A DNA stretch of 64,000 nucleotides, taken from Myxocyprinus asiaticus (taxonomy: Eukaryota; Chordata; Actinopteri; Cypriniformes; Catostomidae). The first letter of the stretch is position 1; every line of letters begins with the position of its first letter. Location: assembly GCF_019703515.2 (NCBI RefSeq), contig NC_059379.1:20827380-20891379 (forward strand), written 5' to 3'. The notes beneath the pieces were generated by a model. That model searched no databases, had not been told where the DNA came from, and saw only the letters and a list, made by a program, of their open reading frames with translations. This document shows, piece by piece, positions 22,001-33,941 of this stretch. A program made the position numbers and the translations under genes.

Positions 22001-24901
22001 TTAACCATATTATGCTGCTTTTTAAAAAAATTAAAAAAGTTACCAGCCAAATGATGAATTGATTACTCAAACTCTGGTATCATTTCTCCCTTGATATAGC
22101 ACATCTGCAGAAGCAGAATATGAATGAACAGAGGCAGAGCTGTGTGGCTTTATAATAGATTTTTTATAATAGATTTGCGAATGTAGAGCAGCGTAGTTTA
22201 TTTGAGAGCGCACGTCCAGTTTTGAGCGAGAGTTGCCTGCGTCCTAGCGGAGAGATTTGCACTGGCACAACCGGTACATGGATGCGCTCTCGCATGTTGT
22301 GCTCTTGACATTAACAATATTATAACACCATAGAGCTAAGGTCTATAAAGCAGGACTATGGTCCATTTGCCAATAATTTTAAATTATCCTCACAATAAAT
22401 GTTTATTGTATTTATGTATCTTTTTATTTTACTTGGTGAAATTATCATCAATCTCCACACCTCCCCTGACATGCTCTGGCACCTCCCAGTTTGAAACCCG
22501 TTGAGTTAAATCATTACCTCAGGACTAGGACAACAAGCAGAATGTTAATGACCCCAAAGCAGACAGCCAGCAGTGCTGGAGCAGTGTACATATTAATCTG
22601 AAGCTTGATAGCATTCACACTGATGCCAGTCTCTCCGATGAATGACAAAGCAGCTTGTAGGGCTAAAAAACAGATATAAAGATATGATACATATACATAT
22701 ATACACATGTTAATTCATTCATTTATAAAAAAAAAAAAAGGCCACTACAAATTTGAGTCTGACATGGGTTCTACATGCTACATCTTTGCAAGTGACATAT
22801 CTTAATAACTGCTGTAGATCAACTGCCCTATGTCATACTATATACACTGCCAAAGTTGGTTCTACTTCACTTGAAATGTATTCTGTGCGTAACTTGCTTT
22901 AATTGTCTTGACACAAACCTGGGCCAAGTATAAAGCCGAGAGCTTGGCAAGCGCTCATGTTAGCCATTGCACTGGTTCTCTCCCTCAAGGAAGTGGCACC
23001 TGCCACATAGGATCTCACGACTGCTACATTACCTATAAGCCAGAAATGATAGACCTTAACACAGCAAATGAACACCGTACCACTTTACCTTGTGGTTGAA
23101 GATGCTAATTGAGTAAACGATTATCATCTGCTTCCAAAGTCAATGTGTTTTCAACTGAAAACGTCTTAGTGTGGCCCTGGCTTTAGATTGCCTATTGAGG
23201 TCGTTTACTTAAAATATGTATAAATAACATACCTGCTCCAAAGCCCACAAAAGTGCGAGCCAAAAGCATGTGAATTTTGTTGTGCGAGGGAGGGAGGTAG
23301 ACATAGGCGTAGTAAATGTTAGCCAAGACATTGATGAATATAGAGCAGACTAGAGGCTCCTGCCGAGGCCTGTGATTGGACCATAATCCAAAGAGGGGTG
23401 AAGCCACCATCTGACCCAAACTATATGCTGCAACCACCCATCCCAGGAAACTGGTGTCTGCAGTGTCATCTATCTAAAAAGACAAACAAAGCATGGTTGA
23501 TGAACTTGCAGTAACAGTCCAGTTAGTGTAGTATACAGGGACTAACAGGTCTGCACCAGGCACACTTTCTTAAAAAATGAAATGCACCTTAAAAATACAA
23601 ATACTTCCCTTTTTCACTTCCAGTTTTAAGTCAAGCATCTGTCGAGAAATAATCTTTGCGCAGAACTCTAAAGTCATTTTGAACTTTCAAAATCATCCCA
23701 TTCAGATAGCAAAAACAAAAAGCATACTTACGTTCTTCAGATAGGGCCATATGGAAGTGATGACAATCGTAAAACCTAAAACACAATACAAAATCCATGC
23801 ATTTACTTTGACTTTGAACAATACAAACGATGCAACTATAACATTAATCTACTAACTGCAAGAATATAATGAATTGCAATAGTCGTATTGACATCTTAAG
23901 TGATTTCTTTATTGTTTTATGAGGTTAGAGGGCATTCGTTGATTTGCACGGTACAGTGAAGCATACAAAGTCTGGACATTTCAGAAACAACTTGCAAGTT
24001 ACAGCAAATTTTCAGCTCTAAAATGAATGGGTGCCAGCTTCATCTATTCATTTAACCTAACAACAGAATGGGTAGTTTCGAATAAAATGTATACGAATGT
24101 ATAAGGAAGTATGCTTACTATAAGGTCATAAAATGACATGAATAATAATTATAAAACAATCAGCAAGACGCTGTTTAAAAAACGTTTGGATTGAGTATAG
24201 TGTCTTACTAAAAGTATATCATGCCCATATCTTCTTCAGATCACCCACAGCAATTTTCACATCTGATTAGTGGGACAACCAAAGCAGAAATATGAGTATG
24301 AGAACATGGTTCTTTCTTACCAACGCTGCTAAGGAACATGGTAAAGTACATGACCCTGATGGACCTCCACCGGCTGCTGTCTGCATCCTTATCCCTCAAA
24401 AAGGAAATATCAAAAGTTTTCTTAATATACATGGATTTATAAATCTTTATGTTAAAATTCATTTGCAGCTCTTAAATTCCTAGATCTGCTTGGTTGCATC
24501 ATACTTGTATGTTTAGACTTCAGCCTATTGAAATATAATGACAGCATGCATTGTGCAAGTTTGCATGTCTATTATGAGACGCTACAGAGGCAACAGCTCA
24601 TGAAGGACACTCACAACATGAAGACTGCTACAGTATGCAGATTATCTTTTTGTGCACTCTCCCAAGTGTCCCTAACTTTCACTGACTTAAGTCTATTTTC
24701 AACTTATCATGTAGTGACGGAAATACCCTCGTGACATGACACACAGACAACACTGTTAGTTAGAATGCTCGAGACAAATTCTTTCACATACTTCAGACAA
24801 CATTTATTAGACTGCGTCGTTAGAAAAACAATTATGATAACCTACCTTGCATTATCGCCTCTGAGAATCGGGGTACTTTCTTCAGACTCCAAAAGTGACA
24901 T
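19025..24901 (-). CDS. mfsd8: mfsd8 (CLN7): lysosomal major facilitator superfamily membrane protein, complete gene
   Basis: Minus-strand coding exons: 24901-24846, 24394-24321, 23775-23732, 23473-23233, 23032-22919, 22662-22518, 21550-21492, 21303-21195, 21092-20958, 19839-19736, 19563-19337, 19243-19025. All junctions are GT-AG and in phase; total 1527 nt, 508 aa, close to the mammalian length. Diagnostic blocks are [17 protein letters not shown] (first membrane segment), TSIWPYLK, the [22 protein letters not shown] loop, [10 protein letters not shown] and [19 protein letters not shown]. The start [15 protein letters not shown] has an acidic, leucine-containing head like known lysosome-sorting signals (inference). 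The known protein is a multi-pass endolysosomal transporter or channel whose human loss causes neuronal ceroid lipofuscinosis 7. Fish also have mfsd8-like paralogs, so paralog assignment is slightly less sure than family. Confidence 0.93.
20213..20833. mobile_element. hAT-like non-autonomous element in an mfsd8 intron
   Basis: The ends TAGGGCTGTCAATCG and (inverted) TAGGGCAGTTTATTTAACG form short imperfect terminal repeats. They are flanked by 8-bp near-duplicates GTTTCAAT (20205-20212) and ATTTCAAT (20834-20841). An 8-bp target duplication is characteristic of hAT. No transposase frame. Confidence 0.65.
21778..22503. mobile_element. hAT-like non-autonomous element in an mfsd8 intron
   Basis: It is bounded by an exact 8-bp duplication AGTTAAAT (21770-21777 and 22504-22511). 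The termini are CAGGGGTTTTCAAA and, inverted, CAACGGGTTTCAAA. The inside includes a C-rich tract near 21810 and no long frame. Confidence 0.8.
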
Positions 24902-25687
24902 TGTTAGTGATTAAAAGCTGCTCGAGAAAAAGAAACGACGTCACGACGGTCATGGAAGAAGAAAAGGTGCTTTTACATGGACATGACCCTTGTAATCAAG
25001 TTACTGTTTGCAAGCTCACTGGAGTTGCACAACACAGATCTCGAAACGCATTCAGGCCTCTATATAATATTTCCATTTTAGCTGTTATAAGCAGACCAGT
25101 GTCATGAGTAATTCAGCCTTGTTTCACGCGCTGTCTGAAGTCCGACTGTGTTGCTGATTCAGTGCAAATTCAAACGTTCACGCACATGAGCAGCGAAAAA
25201 CAGACATGATTGTGTAATGTGGAGATTTCAAAATAAAAGTCACATAACAAATAATTAAAAATCTTATCATTAATATAGTAGAAATAATTAATATAATAAT
25301 AAATATTGTTTTTCTTTATTATCAATGTCTTTATAAGCATACTTATTACTATTGTATTGTTTAGCATGGTGCTGTCACTTTATAATATAAAAGTGGAAAA
25401 TGCATTGTATGTTTGCAAAACAGATTTAATTGATTAGTAGCAATTAAAGATCATTAAAATTTCAGATCAGAGACCAGAAGATATACCTCCAACACATCTG
25501 TTAAAGAAGAATTATTTTCAAGTATGAAAACACTTATACAGTCAGGAAAGTGCCAGGCAGGTGGAGTGATACTTTGCTTGCTAAGTTGATCATAAGAATA
25601 TTTTAAAGTCCTTCCCTGCATTGTGTAAATTATCTCTAAGGGTGAATACTGCCTTACCTGCTCAGCTCCTTGAGATATTTATTTTTT
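24902..25687. other. Region upstream of mfsd8
   Basis: It should contain the mfsd8 promoter and 5' UTR. ACGTCA-type CRE-like sequence (GACGTCACGACGGTC) occurs at 24939-24953, about 40 bp upstream of the ATG, and is a plausible proximal element (inference). Beyond it the DNA is AT-rich with no recognised gene. Confidence 0.4.
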
Positions 25688-26322
25688 ATTATTTTGAAAT
25701 CTCTTTCATTTACTCACCCTCATGCCATCCCAGATGTGTAGGACTTTCTTTCTTCTGCAGAGCGCAAACAAAGATTTTTAGAAGAATATCTTACCTCTGT
25801 AGATCCTCACAATGCAAGTGAATGGTGGCCAGAACTGTGAAGCTCCAAAAATCACATAAAGGAAGCATAAAAGTAATCCATACGACTCCAGTGTTTTAAT
25901 CCATGTCTTCAGAAGAAATATGATAGGTGTGGGTGAGAAAAATAGCAATATTTAAGTCCTTTTTTGCTATAAATTCTCCTCCCTGCCCAGTAGGTGGCGA
26001 TATGCACGAAGAATGCAAAAGTGGATATTTACAGTACAAAAGACTCTAATATTGATCTGTTTCTCACCCACACCTCATCATCTTCTTCTGAAGAAATTAA
26101 TTTAACCACTGGAGTCTTATGGATTACTTTATGCTGCCTTTATGTGCTTTTGGAGCTTCAAAGTTCTAGCCACCATTCACTTACATTGAATGGACCCACA
26201 GAGCTGAGATATTCCTAAAAAATCTTTGTTTGTGTTCTGTAAAAGAAAAAAGTCATACACATCTGGGATGGCATGGTAAATGGTGAGGAAATTAAACATT
26301 TTGGGTGAACTGTTCTTTAATA
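25688..26322. mobile_element. Palindromic MITE, TTCACCC family (copy 5)
   Basis: CATTTACTCACCCTCATGCC at the left and GGGTGAACTGTTCTTTAAT at the right, with the GTAGGTGGCGATATGCAC core near 25990. The left terminal bases are eroded. Confidence 0.8.
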
Positions 26323-27007
26323 GACTGGTGCTTTTTTTCTTTTGATACTTAAGTACATTTGAAAGCACTTTTGTACTTTTACTCAAGTGGAAATTTAACT
26401 TTTACTAGAGTAAAATTTCATCAGGGTATCTGTACTTTTACTCAACTGCAGGATTAGTGGACCATGGACGGGGATGCGGCCCACGGCACCTTATTATTAT
26501 TATTATTATTATTTAAATTTTATTTTTTTGCATTTGGCCCCTGACCGAAAAAGTTTGGACACCCCTGGTCTAAAGAAATTGCTTTATTTGTTTGTGCATA
26601 TTATTAATTAATTTATTAATGTGTTATATTTTACATTTTATTATATGCATTAACTCCTCTGGATTATGGATGCTTAGAGTTATTATAGATGACTAAATTT
26701 TCATTATCACACTGATAAGTGGTGATATGTGTTTATATATTATTATTTCCTTGTAATAGAAATGAATGCACATTTACTTCACAGCAAACTGTCTCATCTT
26801 AGTGTTTTCAGATAGGAATAGCTTGTTTTATGGTTACCAGGTAAAGTTACAAGATGCAGTATTTAGATTATCTGCTCAGAATGGTTAGTAGGAATTACGC
26901 ATATTTACAGTAGTTGGTGTCATCATTGTGTAGGGTACAATGGGCTAAAGGCACACCTTAGGGATAATTCGCTTTTTTTCTGGTCACAAAGTGTATCAAG
27001 ATTGATA

Positions 27008-27041
<34 letters not shown>

Positions 27042-27387
27042 CAGCCCCCAGTGTGTTTATAGTGATATCATGTTGTTATAGGGGCAAAAGTTATAGTGCA
27101 AAATTTGTCAACTAACACAAATGCTTTTGAGAGAGCATGATTTTATTTATTTTTTTTATTTTTTTTGAGTAACAAATTAAGAGAATGCTTATTAAAAATA
27201 ACCACTTCTGAAAAGGGTGCACCATTTCCTGTTCATTTGAACCACATTTGGTATTTCATAACATCTCATATATTCTATAAACAAATTAATCTCCATTGTT
27301 ATTGGATCAGTATATGTGAGCCCACTTCAGACATTTTTCACAACAAATCTATCCACCCCACTTTAAAAAAATAAATAAAAAAATTGT
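26323..27387. other. AT-rich non-coding stretch with small microsatellites
   Basis: Contains (TTA)n at about 26490-26512 next to a GGACACCCCTGGTCTAAAG tail typical of old hAT-like fish repeats, and (TA)n at 27013-27038. No gene seen. Confidence 0.5.
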
Positions 27388-27783
27388 TTAATGGGGCTGT
27401 GACAGGAACCAAGCAGTCACAAGGAAAATCACACCAAAGAGAAGGAATGGCATTCCAAAAAGGTGTTTATTCCATCAGAGGAGCAAAATGTGCAAATAAG
27501 TGGTGTTTAAAAGCAATCATAAAAACAAGGTTACATAAAAAAAAAAAAAAAAAAAAAGTCTAAAAACTAGACCTGTTTTAGGTACTAAAGCAGTACCAAC
27601 TCCCCTCCCTCAACTATGGAGGCTGGAGTTTCTTTGCACTCAAGCAGTGCTAGCATCCTTGTACAAATGCTCAAACACTAGTCGACCATCTTGTCCTCCT
27701 CCCCCATTGGCGACTGGGTTAAATAGAGAAATTTCCCACCTTTTCTATTTGGGCCATACCATTATCTTAAATAAAATTAACCC
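27388..27783. other. Non-coding host sequence of the SINE and L1 insertions
   Basis: Unrecognised sequence with a poly-A run at 27538-27557. GGGGCTGTGA at 27392-27401 is inverted exactly as TCACAGCCCC at 33822-33831. It might therefore be the left end of an older DNA element that later received the SINE and L1, but ten bases alone are weak. Confidence 0.35.
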
Positions 27784-27799
27784 TCACCTCCCCATTGTT

Positions 27800-27804
27800 T
27801 TAGT

Positions 27805-27835
<31 letters not shown>

Positions 27836-28188
27836 TTCTCCACTTTTTTCTCCCCAACTTGGAGTGCCCAATTCCCAATGCGCTCTAGGTCCTCGTAGCA
27901 TAGTGACTCGCCTCAATCCAAGTGGCGTAGTACGAATCTCAGTTGCCTCCGCATCTGAGACTGTCAATCCGCGCATCTTATCACTTGACTTGTTGAGCAT
28001 GTTACCCCGGAGACATAGCTCGTGTGGAGGCTTCACGCTATTCTCCGCAGCTTCCATGCACAACTCACCACCCGCACCACCGAAAGCGAGAACCACATTA
28101 AAGCGACCACGAGGAGGTTATCCCATGTGACTCTACCCTCCCTAGCAACCGGGCCAATTTGGTTGCTTAGGAGACCTGGCTGGAGTCA
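27800..28188 (-). mobile_element. SINE-like element with 16-bp target duplication
   Basis: An exact 16-bp duplication TCACCTCCCCATTGTT flanks it (27784-27799 and 28189-28204). Read on the minus strand it begins TGACTCCAGCCAGGTCTCCT and ends in an A-rich tail, seen here as the T-rich 27800-27845. This is what target-primed insertion produces. The body contains ACCTCCTCGTGGTCGCTTTA, a dispersed repeat I recognise from cyprinid genomes but cannot name. Open frames on both strands here are incidental. Confidence 0.85.
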
Positions 28189-28385
28189 TCACCTCCCCAT
28201 TGTTAAATAAAATATCATTGAATAAATACATAAGAACAAGAGATAAAAGGGAGCCGCGTGGCACCATGTGAGAAGCGGACGTGTGAACGGTGAGCTCTGC
28301 GTACTTTGCTAGCTTTATTATTATTTGTGTCATAAACCGGTGAGATTCGATACACCCTGATTCTTTATTGTTCTTGAAAGACAAT

Positions 28386-29150
28386 ATGTTAAAGAATTCA
28401 AAATCCTCGGGCTCTGAAGACATTAAAAGACACTTACGTGCTCAAGCTGACATCCCTGAGCAGCAGGCTGAAAGCCTGGGACTCAGTTCGGCCGGTGTGG
28501 TGGAAGAGATCCAGAGTCAACTGTCGAACATGACGCAATGCTGACGAAGGTCATTGCTGACTTGGAGGATCTTGCTGTAATACGTCAATCGATCAGGGCC
28601 ATGAAGACGAAATTCACTGAGATGGTTACAAGAGTGTCGAATGTCGAGAAACGGATCAATTATCTGGAGTCATCGGAGAGGGAATTAGCTGCTAACCCAC
28701 TAGCAACCAAGGTGGATTTGCAGCACGTTTGGGAAAAACTGAAGGATTTGGAGAATTGTAATAGATGAAACAATGTCCGAATTTTTGGAATTCCTGAGCA
28801 TGAGGAAGGCCGAGATATGGTAAAATTCCTGGATGGGCTCTTCCCGAGTCTGCTCGACATAACAGGCCATAAGCTGGAAATCGAGCGAGCTCACAGGGTT
28901 CTGGCTTGGAGATCCATGGAGAAAGACAGGCCCCGATCAATTCTGGCCTAATTTCTGAGATTTTTGGATAAAGATCTTGTGTTACGTGAGGCGAGGAGTA
29001 AAGGAAGGGTTTCTTGGAAGAACCACAGATTTTTTTGTTCCCAGACTTTGCGAATTCAACAAGAGAGAAACGTAAACGATTCAGGGAATGCAAGAATCTC
29101 TTACATCAACAGAAGGTTGCTTTTGCATTGATGTTCCCAGCCAAATTGTG
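28386..29150 (+). pseudogene. L1 ORF1 (nucleic-acid chaperone) relic, copy 1
   Basis: Starts MLKNSKSSGSEDIKRHLR, then a coiled-coil segment (RVSNVEKRINYLESSEREL). The RRM-like region follows (NNVRIFGIPEHEEGRDMVKF, then HKLEIERAHRV), as in L1 ORF1 proteins. Interrupted by stops, for example after DLENCNR, and by frameshifts. Not functional. Confidence 0.8.
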
Positions 29151-29955
29151 AATAGATACTAAGGATGGCCGTAGAGAATTTACATGCCCACAGCAAGCAT
29201 TGTCCTTCATAAAGACAATGGAGTGTGTAAGCTATTTGGTGATTTTCATGTTGCTGCCTAGTGGGCCTGACTCACTGGACATACACTTAACTGTCCGAGG
29301 AAGCTGTGCGCCTTTTTTGTTTGTTTTTGAGCTGGTTCCACCTAGCGGCTGGAGTTTGTTTTGTGTAATATAATTTCTTTGGGACAGCTTGTGGTTGAAT
29401 CTGCACATTTTTGGTGCTTATGCCTCCTGTGGCCTGGAGTTTGTTTTGTGGATTATCTCTTGCAGGACATTGGAATGATTGGGTCTTTTGTTGCACTCAT
29501 GTATCAGCCAACGGGCCGGCTTACTGGACATTCGTTTGACTGCCCGAAGATCTGAACAGCCCCCTTTTTTTTTTTTTTTTTGCTGGTTTTGCTGGAGCTT
29601 GTTCTGTGGAGGAACACAACTTCGGGACAGTTATGTGGACGAATCTACACATTTTTTGTGTTTATTCCAATTTATTTGCTGGAGTTTGTTTTATAGATTA
29701 TCTTTTGCTCACAAAATTTGTATAGAAGCACCGGACTTGAGCAATCTGATGGCAAAGTTGTCGTGGGGACTCTCGTAGGCGTACATGGACTGTTTGAGTT
29801 TAGAGGAATGGACGGCGGTTGGTGCTGTCATGCGTGGGGTTAATGCGCACGTTTTTCTTTTTCTGTTTGTTTGGTTTGGGGGGAAATTTGGGGTTTGATT
29901 GTTATACTAATGTTGGAATGTGGTCTTTATAATTTTACAATCTATCTTTTCTAAT

Positions 29956-32900
29956 ATGTCAAATGTTAATATGAGTGGATTATCTCTCTCCATGTGGAAT
30001 ATGAATGGGCTGGGGCACCCCATAAAAAGAAGGAAGGTTATTTCTTTTCTTAAACGTAAGAAATATGATATAGTGTTTCTTCAAGAAACGTATCTTTCCC
30101 TGCAGGAAGCTGAAAATTTGGGAAGATATGGAGTGGGCATTTTTTCTTTAGTGCTGGCTCGAGTAAGAGCAGGGGAGTAATTACACTGATAAGTAAACAT
30201 CTACAATTCAAATGTCTCAGAAAGATTAAAGATAAATTAGGAAGAGTCATTATTGTTTTAGCAGAAATTCAGGGGTAAAGGTTGATTTAGGCTAATATTT
30301 ACGCACCTAACGCTGATGATCAGAGCTTTTTTATAGATCTTGAAGGAATGTTGCAATCCGCTGGCACCCCTCATGATATAATATTGGAAGGAGACTTTAA
30401 TCTTTTGATGGACTCAGTCCTTGATCATAGTGAAGCAAAAGTGTGCAAGCCCCCTAGAGCAACATTGATGCTTCACAGGATGTGTAAAAATCTTGGCCTT
30501 ACAGATATTCGGAGACTTTTGAACCAATCTTGTAGGGACTATACATTTTTTTTTTATATAACTAAGTCCCATTTCATCTGTTGTTGAAACATTTTGGTCT
30601 CAGATCACGCCCTGATGAGTTTAGAGGTGTTGCCACATACGGAAAAAAATAAATAATATAGTTGGCATTTTAATGTATCCCTTTTGCAAAATCCTGAATT
30701 TCAACAAATGTTCAAGGCTGAAATTAATGTTAATATGGAGACCAACTGGTCCTCAGTATCCTCTATGGCCATGGCTTGGGAGGCACTTAAAGCGGTTCTT
30801 AGGGGTCGGATCATACAGTATGCCTCATTCATCAAAAAATCCAAAGCACAAGAACTCGTGGAGTTGGAAGGGAATATTAAAAGTGCCAAGACAGAGCTGA
30901 AGCGCCAAATGTCGTCTGATGGCCTCGATTGAAATACAGATATAATACTATTTTGTCACGGAAGGTAGAGTTTTGGCTATTCAGGGCAAGACAGTCATAC
31001 TTTGAGTTGGGGGACAAAGCAGGGAAGCTTTTGGCTAGATATATAAAGCAGAAAGACTGTTTTTCTACCATTCCCTGCTGGTGGTGAAATATTTACCTCG
31101 GCCATTGAAATTAATAATGCTTTTAAGGAATCATATCTTGATCATTATTGTTCCACATCTTTGTCTACTGATGAAGATATTAGGAAATTTGTGGAACCAT
31201 TAGAACTCCCTAAACTGACAATTGAGCAAAAAAATTATCTTGATTCTGAGATTACCTTGGAGGAGCTTGGCGAGGTAATTAAGGCCTTGCCCATAGGCAA
31301 GACGAGACACAGTTGCCCACGAGATGGCTTTGCCGCTGAATTTTTTTAGATCTTATGCTACAGAACTGGCTCCACTTTTGTTAGAAGTTTATACGGAATC
31401 ATTAAAGAATGGAAAGCTTCCGCCAACCATGACGCAAGCCCGGATCAGTCTGATTCTTAAAAAGGACAAAGATCCAAGCAAGTGTAAGAGTTACCGTCCA
31501 ATTTCCCTGATCCAGCTAGATGTAAAAATATTGTCAAAATTTATGGCTAACGATTAAGTAAAATTATGACATCTCTTATATATATAGATCAGGTGGGGTT
31601 TATTCGCACTGCAGCTCTTCTGATAACATTAGGTGTTTCATCAATATCATGTGGTCAGTGGCGAATGATCAGACTCTGTTCGCTGCCATCTCACTTGACA
31701 CCAAAAATGCGTTTGATATGGTAGAGTGGGATTCTCTTTTTAAGATTTTGGAAATATACAGGTTTAGGAAAACTTTTATTGGATGGATTAAGTTACTTTA
31801 TAGACACCCGTTAGCGGCGGTACAAATAAATTGATTAATTTCAGAATATTTTACTCTGGATAGGGGCACCCGGCAGGGATGCCCTCTTTCCCCCTTATTG
31901 TTCTGTCTGGCCCTGGAACCATAAGCAGCCACAATAAGAAAGGAGGATGATTTTCCAGGGGTGGTGGTGGGAGGAATGGCGCATTAGCTTTTGCTTTACG
32001 CAGATTATATTTTATTATTTGTCTCCGACCCTACTAGATCTATGCCTTGCCTCCACAGAATTATTAATTCCTTTTCTAAGTTCTCAGGATACAAAGTCAA
32101 TTGGTCTAAATCCGAAGCTTTGGCTTTGACAGCATACTGCCCGGTAACGGCTTTCCAGCTGGGCGCCTTCCAGTGGCCCAAACAGGGAATTAAGTATTTG
32201 GGCATTTTATTCCCAGCAAATTTGTCTGATTTAATTAAAGTTAATTTTGACCCCTTAATAAAAAGGTTTTCGAGTGATGTGGGCAGGTGGGCTTCATTAC
32301 ATTTATCTATGATTGGGAAGGTTAATGTTATTAAAATGAATTTTATTTCAAAATTTAACTACCTGCTGCAGTCTCTCCCTGTAGATGTTCCCATCTCTTA
32401 TTTCAAGCAATTTGATAGCATAGCGAAGTCCTTCATTTATTTGGAATAGTAAATGTCCTAGATTACATTTTAATAAGTTACATAGGCCAACTGACAAAGG
32501 TGGGCTAGGCCTTCCAAAGATTTTGTTTTGTTATTATGCATTCGGTCTCAGGCATTTGGCTCAGTGGTCGATTCCACCTGAGAGAGACCCTCTCTGGTTT
32601 TGTATTGAACATGAAGTTCTTACCCCTATTTCGCCATTGCAAAGTCTTTCCATCAAACTAACCGGAGAGGTTAAGATACACCCTGTTATCTCGCATTTGC
32701 ACTTGGTATGGACAAAAGTGTCCAGAGTGTTTAATTTGGATATTTTTTTAAATGTTACCTCAAGTATATGGCTGAACCCGAGATTAAGTATTGAGAAGTC
32801 CCCTTTCTGCTGGTCAGACTGGATTGTGAGGGGGGTTACTACACTCGGTGAACTATATGAAAGTGCAGTGTTGAGATCTTTTGAAAATTTGGTTCAACAT

Positions 32901-33340
32901 TTTGGGATTCCCAGATCTCAGTTCTATAGGTATTTACAGTTGCGCCACCTGCTCTGTACTGTTTTTGTGAGTAGCATACACCCCCCTAAAGCGGCAGATA
33001 CTCTTGGAGAGGTGATTACTGCTTTTGGAAAAGGTCATGAGGCATCAGTGTATTACTCCCTGCTAATTCAGAGTCTGGGGGACAGAACTTCAACTTCTCT
33101 TAAGAGATTATAGGAGAAAGATTTAAACTTGGTATTGGTGGAGGGAGTGTGGGCTAGGATTCTTAAAACATCAAGTCTGCATCTAGAGATGCAAGGGTTC
33201 GCCTTCTGCAATTCAAGATTTTACATTGATTCTATTGGACCCCCTCTAGATTGTATAGGCTTGGTCTTAAAGATACACCCACCTGCTGGTGATGCCAATC
33301 AGAAGATGGAGACACATCCATGTTTTTTGTGTTTTTCAGA
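29956..33340 (+). pseudogene. L1 ORF2 (endonuclease and reverse transcriptase) relic, copy 1
   Basis: An AP-endonuclease-like start is visible (LSMWNMNGLGHPIKRRK, DIVFLQETYLS, then ILEGDFNLLMD). Reverse transcriptase blocks follow (SYRPISLIQLD; ISLDTKNAFDMVEWD). The catalytic motif reads YADY rather than YADD: the second aspartate codon, TAT at 32006-32008, is mutated. Many stops and frameshifts occur. Dead copy. Confidence 0.85.
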
Positions 33341-33792
33341 GATGGAGAGGGTGGCGGCTTTTGAGGAGATGTCGAGCATAATTATATATGATTATTATAT
33401 TTTCTTTCTTTTTTTCTTTTTTTTTCTTTGGGCGGGGTTTTTTAAAAATAAATTTTTTTTTTTTTTTTTGTGTATTCTGTTTGTGACCACAGGGGTGTTC
33501 ATTGGGGGTCGGGTGTGGTTGGTGATTGGGGAGGGGTAATAGTGGGGGTTAAATAATAAATGTTGACTCAATGTATATGTGTTGTGTTTTTTCTTTGTTT
33601 TATGTTTATGAGCCAATAAAATTTTTTTATAAAAAAATAAATAAATAAAAGATCAAGAGATAAATGAGAGTTAAAACACCAATGAATACAATAAATAGGA
33701 CAGATAAAAACAGTTGCACAATACAACCCCAATAAATATTGCAAAATGGTGAGTAAAACTAGAAACAAGTCCTTTAAACACATTAAAATCCC

Positions 33793-33884
33793 GTGATGGA
33801 GACCAATTCGCAGGATCTCCATCACAGCCCCGTTGTACCCTATAGGCTATTTGCAGTAATGCAGTGATATTGTGAACAGCTATA

Positions 33885-33937
<53 letters not shown>
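33793..33937. repeat. Short hairpin and (CT)n microsatellite
   Basis: GTGATGGAGA at about 33793 is inverted as TCTCCATCAC at about 33817, with a 13-base loop. The (CT)n tract of about 23 units lies at 33890-33934, immediately before the 3' end of the next LINE. Confidence 0.8.

Positions 33938-33941
<4 letters not shown>

Larger units (their letters stand above)
28248..33653 (+). mobile_element. L1-clade LINE, copy 1 (full span, dead)
   Basis: It is flanked by an exact 11-bp duplication CAAGAGATAAA (28237-28247 and 33654-33664). It ends in AATAAAATTTTTTTATAAAA and A-rich sequence. It contains a 5' leader, an ORF1 relic and an ORF2 relic, all with stops and frameshifts. The 3' part of ORF2 is shortened relative to copy 2: just after 33331 the sequence jumps to T-rich 3' UTR. 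About 5.4 kb. Confidence 0.85.

Noticed and set aside
24895..25107. 70-codon plus-strand frame divergent from mfsd8
   Set aside because: It overlaps the mfsd8 start codon and upstream region, has no recognisable domain and a poor context; treated as chance.
27830..28210. Open frames on both strands with exon-like composition
   Set aside because: They lie wholly within a SINE-like element with a 16-bp target duplication.
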